Positions 60,800 through 64,000 of a stretch of DNA of 64,000 bases are shown here, one piece after another (the first letter of the stretch is position 1; every line of letters starts with the position of its first letter). Made by a program: the position numbers and the translations under genes. The notes beneath the pieces are model-generated. The model ran no database searches. It had not been told where the DNA came from and saw nothing but the letters and a program-made list of their open reading frames with translations. The stretch is from an uncultured Lachnospiraceae bacterium (lineage in GTDB: Bacteria > Bacillota > Clostridia > Lachnospirales > Lachnospiraceae): positions 1 to 64,000 of the forward strand of contig CAJTXN010000007.1 in NCBI GenBank assembly GCA_910583605.1, in the 5' to 3' direction.

Positions 60800-61465
60800 T
60801 CATTCCTTTCTTTTTTTATGAATGGTTATTTGTGAGATTTCGGTAAGCGAAGAATCTTTCAATAGAAATAATTTATCACATATGGAAAGTTCCGGCTCGT
60901 CATGAGAGACAAGAAGAACGGAACCGCTGTTCCGGGTGAAACTTTTAATATAATCCCGAATCAGTTTTTTACATTCCAAATCCAGCGCGGCGCTGGGTTC
61001 ATCCATGATCAGCAGGGAAGGATTATCCGCCAGGGCAATTCCGATACTGAGACGTTTCTTCATGCCGCCGGACAGACGGGAGACCCGTTTGTTCAGAAAA
61101 TCACTGATACCCAGCATTTTCAAAATACCGTGGTCAAGTTCTTCCTCCAGATTCAAGGAAGCTCCGGTATACCATAATCTCAGATTATCCAGGGCAGAAA
61201 GCTCTTCCATCAGAGGATTTTCCTGGGGAACATAACTGATATATCCCCGGAGAATATCGGAAGAAAAGGAAAGCTTTTTATCATTTATGGAAATACTTCC
61301 GCTTTCCGGTTTCAGAAATCCCGCAATAATGGAAAGCAAAGTTGTTTTTCCGCTTCCGTTGGCGCCGATGATACCGACACATTCTCCCGGATGAATGTTT
61401 ATACTGATATTGTCTAATATGGTATGTTTACCGTATTTTTTACAGACAGATGAGATTTTTATCAT
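60800..61465 (-). CDS. ABC transporter ATP-binding protein
   Basis: 221 residues. Walker A is GANGSGKTT, the Q-loop is YVPQENPLMEEL, the signature is LSGGMKKRLSIGIAL, Walker B is LLIMDEPSAALD and the switch His is in LLVSHDEPELS. The signature type GGMKKR is typical of ABC-2/drug-export ATPases. It is the first gene of the operon whose other members are the external-domain protein and the two permeases. There is a two-hundred-base intergenic region upstream, shared with the amt promoter. Confidence 0.9.
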   Translation of the reverse strand: MIKISSVCKKYGKHTILDNISINIHPGECVGIIGANGSGKTTLLSIIAGFLKPESGSISINDKKLSFSSDILRGYISYVPQENPLMEELSALDNLRLWYTGASLNLEEELDHGILKMLGISDFLNKRVSRLSGGMKKRLSIGIALADNPSLLIMDEPSAALDLECKKLIRDYIKSFTRNSGSVLLVSHDEPELSICDKLFLLKDSSLTEISQITIHKKRKE

Positions 61466-61591
61466 ACCAGCCTCGTTTCCATACTGTACCGTATGTTTTT
61501 TAAGTATGTGTTAAATTGGTTTATAGCAATAATAACATATTATAAATTTATTTTCAATTCATTTGAAATTTTAATAATTTAAAAAAAAGCC

Positions 61592-61619
61592 TTGACATCT
61601 AAAAAAAATGGTTTATAAT
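61592..61619 (+). promoter_or_regulatory. Sigma-A promoter of the ammonium transporter gene
   Basis: TTGACA at 61592-61597 and TATAAT at 61614-61619, 16 bp apart. Transcription would begin near 61626, about twelve bases before a terminator hairpin. Confidence 0.8.
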
Positions 61620-61637
61620 ACACAACATAAACGGCGA

Positions 61638-61671
61638 AGGCGTCTGGGTAAATTCCCAGGCGCCTTTTTTT
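61638..61671 (+). terminator. Attenuator terminator in the amt leader
   Basis: Eleven-bp stem with one wobble (61638-61648 with 61655-61665), six-nt loop TAAATT, then seven T. It lies between promoter and start codon. Confidence 0.85.
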
Positions 61672-61733
61672 GGTTTCGCGAACTGGCTGTGATAGGAAGT
61701 TAAAAAAGAATGTTTAAAATGGAGGTATGTGTT

Positions 61734-63503
61734 ATGAGTGAATTTAGTTCAGTTAGCACAATGTGGGTACTTCTTGGTGCCGCCCTGGTATTTTTTATGC
61801 AGGCAGGTTTTGCAATGGTAGAAACCGGTTTTACCAGAGCAAAGAATGCCGGTAATATAATAATGAAAAACCTGATGGATTTCTGTATCGGAACACCGGT
61901 GTTCTGGTTAATCGGTTTCGGATTGATGTTTGGTGACGGCAACGGTTTTATCGGAACGATTAAAGGAATTGCAACAGAAGCCAACTATGGTTCCGGTATG
62001 TTGCCGGAGGGTGTTCCGTTCTTTGCCTTTCTGATTTTCCAGACCGTGTTCTGTGCGACGGCTGCAACCATAGTGTCAGGTTCCATGGCAGAGAGAACAA
62101 AATTTATATCTTATTGTATTTATAGTTTTATTATCAGTCTGGTTGTTTATCCGATTGAAGCTCACTGGATCTGGGGAGGCGGCTGGTTATCCGAAATGGG
62201 ATTCCATGACTTTGCCGGCTCCACGGCGGTACATATGTGCGGCGGAGCGGCTGCATTGGTGGGAGCGGCCATATTGGGACCGCGTATCGGTAAATACGGA
62301 AAAGACGGAAAGCCAAAAGCTATTCCGGGACACAGTTTAACTCTTGGCGCTTTGGGTGTATTTATTCTTTGGTTCTGCTGGTTCGGCTTTAACGGTGCGT
62401 CCACGGTATCCATGGAAGGAGAAGCTGTTGTAACAGCGAGTAAGATTTTTATTACGACCAATCTGGCTGCAGCGGTTGCCACGTTTACGGTTATGATCAT
62501 TACATGGATTCGTTATAAAAAGCCGGATGTGTCCATGACATTAAACGGTTCCCTGGCAGGTCTGGTTGCCATTACGGCAGGCTGTGATACCGTATCTCCA
62601 ACAAGTGCGGCAATCATCGGTATAATTGCAGGATTTGCAGTGGTATTCGGTATTGAATTTGTTGATAAGGTGCTGAAAGTAGATGATCCGGTGGGCGCTG
62701 TGGGTGTTCATTTCTTAAACGGACTGCTTGGTACGATTTGTGTCGGTCTGTTCTCCGACGGTACCGGAACCTCAATTGACGGTGTGATGGTGAAAGGTCT
62801 GTTTACAGGCGGCGGAGCAAAGCTGCTGGGTGTTGAAGCTATTGGTGTTGTATCCGTGTGTGCATGGGTATTTGTTACCATGACAATCGTATTTCTTGTA
62901 ATTAAGCATACCATCGGCCTGCGTGCTTCCAGAGAGGAAGAAATCCTTGGTCTGGACGTTACGGAACATAATCTGGAATCTTCTTATGCAGACTTTATGC
63001 CGTCCACGGTTCCAACGGTTCTGGGTGGTGCAGTCGGAAGTCAGGAGAAAAAGGAGACTAAGGAGAAAAAAGTACCGGTTTCACAGGCTGTTCCGGTGGA
63101 ACTTGTTTCAGAAAGCAGTTCCGTTGCCAGTGATGTAAAACTCTCCAAGGTGGATATCATTTGTAAGCAGAGTAAGTTTGAAGAGTTAAAAGAAGCATTA
63201 AACCGTATCGGTGTTATGGGTATTACGGTTACACAGGTTCTTGGATGCGGTGCCCAGAAAGGCAATGCAAAATATTACCGTGGTGTGGCTTTGGATATGG
63301 TTCTTCTTCCAAAGGTTAAGATTGAAGTGGTAGTCAGCAAAGTACCGGTCATGGAAGTGGTGAAAGCGGCAAAAGAGGCTCTTTATACAGGAAATATCGG
63401 TGACGGTAAGATTTTTGTATATGATGTGGAAAATGTTATTAAAGTCAGAACCGGAGAAGAAGGTGTGGATGCACTTCAGGGAGATGACGATTTACTGGGA
63501 TAA
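61734..63503 (+). CDS. amt: Ammonium transporter fused to a P-II domain
   Basis: 589 residues from ATG 61734 (AATGGAGGTATGTGTT upstream). Residues 1-410 are an Amt/Rh channel with eleven helices: AGFAMVETGFTRAKN, GGAAALVGAAILGPRIGKYG, and the conserved His in VGVHFLNGLLGTI. A linker of about 60 residues leads to a GlnB-type P-II domain (about 470-589: VDIICKQSKFEELKEAL, QKGNAKYYRGVAL, LLPKVKIEVVVSKV). The T-loop has Leu where GlnB has the uridylylated Tyr51. P-II normally blocks AmtB when nitrogen is plentiful; here the regulator is built in. Confidence 0.93.
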   Translation: MSEFSSVSTMWVLLGAALVFFMQAGFAMVETGFTRAKNAGNIIMKNLMDFCIGTPVFWLIGFGLMFGDGNGFIGTIKGIATEANYGSGMLPEGVPFFAFLIFQTVFCATAATIVSGSMAERTKFISYCIYSFIISLVVYPIEAHWIWGGGWLSEMGFHDFAGSTAVHMCGGAAALVGAAILGPRIGKYGKDGKPKAIPGHSLTLGALGVFILWFCWFGFNGASTVSMEGEAVVTASKIFITTNLAAAVATFTVMIITWIRYKKPDVSMTLNGSLAGLVAITAGCDTVSPTSAAIIGIIAGFAVVFGIEFVDKVLKVDDPVGAVGVHFLNGLLGTICVGLFSDGTGTSIDGVMVKGLFTGGGAKLLGVEAIGVVSVCAWVFVTMTIVFLVIKHTIGLRASREEEILGLDVTEHNLESSYADFMPSTVPTVLGGAVGSQEKKETKEKKVPVSQAVPVELVSESSSVASDVKLSKVDIICKQSKFEELKEALNRIGVMGITVTQVLGCGAQKGNAKYYRGVALDMVLLPKVKIEVVVSKVPVMEVVKAAKEALYTGNIGDGKIFVYDVENVIKVRTGEEGVDALQGDDDLLG

Positions 63504-63517
63504 ATTAAATACATAAA

Positions 63518-63557
63518 AATAACGGGACACTGTTAAAACAGTGTCCCTGTTATTTTT
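63518..63557. terminator. Intrinsic terminator between amt and NiaR-type gene
   Basis: Arms 63518-63534 and 63537-63554 pair over 17 bp with one bulged base, with A-rich and T-rich flanks. It can serve both convergent genes. Confidence 0.85.
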
Positions 63558-64000
63558 TGCTGATGATATACCCTTTTCTATCCAGTTCCTGATAAATAAG
63601 ATTCAGGGTTTCACGGGAAGCAGCGGTAATCGTGTGATAATGATAGCCGGACGTAATATTTTTTAACGGTGCGGATTTACCGTTTTTAATGTCTTCCAGA
63701 AAATCAGTTATATTTTTTCTGGAACGGATATTTAAGTCGGCACGAAGAACCCCGTATATCTTATGATTTACAAACACATCCCTGACAGTACCGCCTAAAT
63801 CCACAATCGTACTGAGTTCATCCGCAGTTTCACTGTCACTGTGCAGGACTTTGATTTCCATTTTTTGCTCCTGTGGTAAATTTATAATATATCCCCGGTT
63901 TGTAGAAATGATATCATAACCGGAGGCGCGCAACAGTGCAATATCTGATACAATAATCTGACGGCTTACATGAAAACGGGAGGCAAAAGCAGTTCCGGAC
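63550..64000 (-). CDS. NiaR-type (3H domain) niacin-responsive repressor, partial
   Basis: The gene runs off the window; its 5' end is missing. The visible part begins within a helix-turn-helix (SRFHVSRQIIVSDIALLRAS) and goes on to a 3H domain (VDLGGTVRDVFVNHKIYGVL, NITSGYHYHTITAASRETLN). Its three conserved His are in VNHKIY and GYHYHTI. NiaR repressors bind nicotinic acid and turn off niacin salvage and transport genes. The last codons encode GYIISKK. The start and DNA-recognition residues cannot be judged. Confidence 0.88.
   Translation of the reverse strand, partial: SGTAFASRFHVSRQIIVSDIALLRASGYDIISTNRGYIINLPQEQKMEIKVLHSDSETADELSTIVDLGGTVRDVFVNHKIYGVLRADLNIRSRKNITDFLEDIKNGKSAPLKNITSGYHYHTITAASRETLNLIYQELDRKGYIISKK

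Noticed and set aside
61638..61671. ANTAR-type antiterminator target in the amt leader
   Set aside because: The hexaloop TAAATT lacks the A1 and G4 pattern of ANTAR targets, and only one hairpin is seen instead of two.
1..64000. tRNA, rRNA or replication origin
   Set aside because: I saw no cloverleaf sequences, rRNA-like conserved stretches or DnaA-box clusters. A covariance-model scan would settle it.

Overview
The window reads as the chromosome of an anaerobic, spore-forming Firmicute of the Clostridia, most likely a Lachnospiraceae-type gut bacterium. This rests on AT-rich intergenic DNA, strong GGAGG ribosome binding sites, frequent TTG/GTG starts, a CotF-like spore coat protein, a trimeric [FeFe] hydrogenase, a dockerin-like exported protein, and decayed Clostridial mobile elements (large serine recombinase, TnpV, IS3, IS256). 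No rRNA or tRNA gene was seen. The assignment to family level is inference.

Layout. 1-4.3 kb: small membrane and exported proteins, a ClbS/DfsB-like protein, and an AraC-GyrI regulator. 4.3-10.4 kb: a degraded mobile island. It holds a serine-recombinase tail cut by an IS3-family element, a second IS3 fragment, the 3' half of an AbiEii toxin gene, a NurA-like nuclease gene overlapping a radical-SAM-like gene that lacks the cluster cysteines, and a frameshifted tnpV. 10.4-16.6 kb: metal homeostasis, with a CsoR repressor behind a promoter carrying two matching operator boxes, a CopA ATPase with a C-terminal CopZ-like domain, and a FeoA-FeoB fusion with its Cys-rich partner. 16.7-20 kb: small orphan genes and a second graveyard (IS256, HD-domain, kinase and IS3 fragments) around an intact GNAT acetyltransferase.

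20-31 kb: an FtsX-type ABC exporter, DUF2325, a Dus-type enzyme, a coat protein, and a MerR regulator. The MerR gene is flanked by two promoters with the same operator and the same 19-bp spacer. One drives a membrane-bound spermidine-synthase-like protein and the other a broken flavodoxin. Next comes a frameshifted MATE/cytidylate-kinase-like fusion with an attenuator in its leader. 31-36 kb: two amino-acid ABC importers in tandem, the second with a fused binding protein and permease. 36-39.5 kb: an amidohydrolase, a DRE-TIM aldolase, an XRE regulator and a frameshifted NYN nuclease.

39.6-49 kb is the most striking locus. A decayed copy of part of a large RTX protein and a 259-bp nested inverted-repeat element lie upstream. 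They are followed by a class I cyclic-di-GMP riboswitch with its own terminator, a lipoprotein, a 1488-residue RTX/haemolysin-type calcium-binding protein built from 510-bp tandem repeats, a HlyB-type ABC exporter and a HlyD-type adaptor. This is a type I secretion locus in an apparently single-membrane bacterium, placed under second-messenger control.

49-64 kb: a second MATE exporter, the HydC-HydB-HydA-type hydrogenase operon, a four-gene ABC-2 export operon, an ammonium transporter fused to a P-II domain behind an attenuator, and the 3' part of a NiaR-type niacin repressor that runs off the window.
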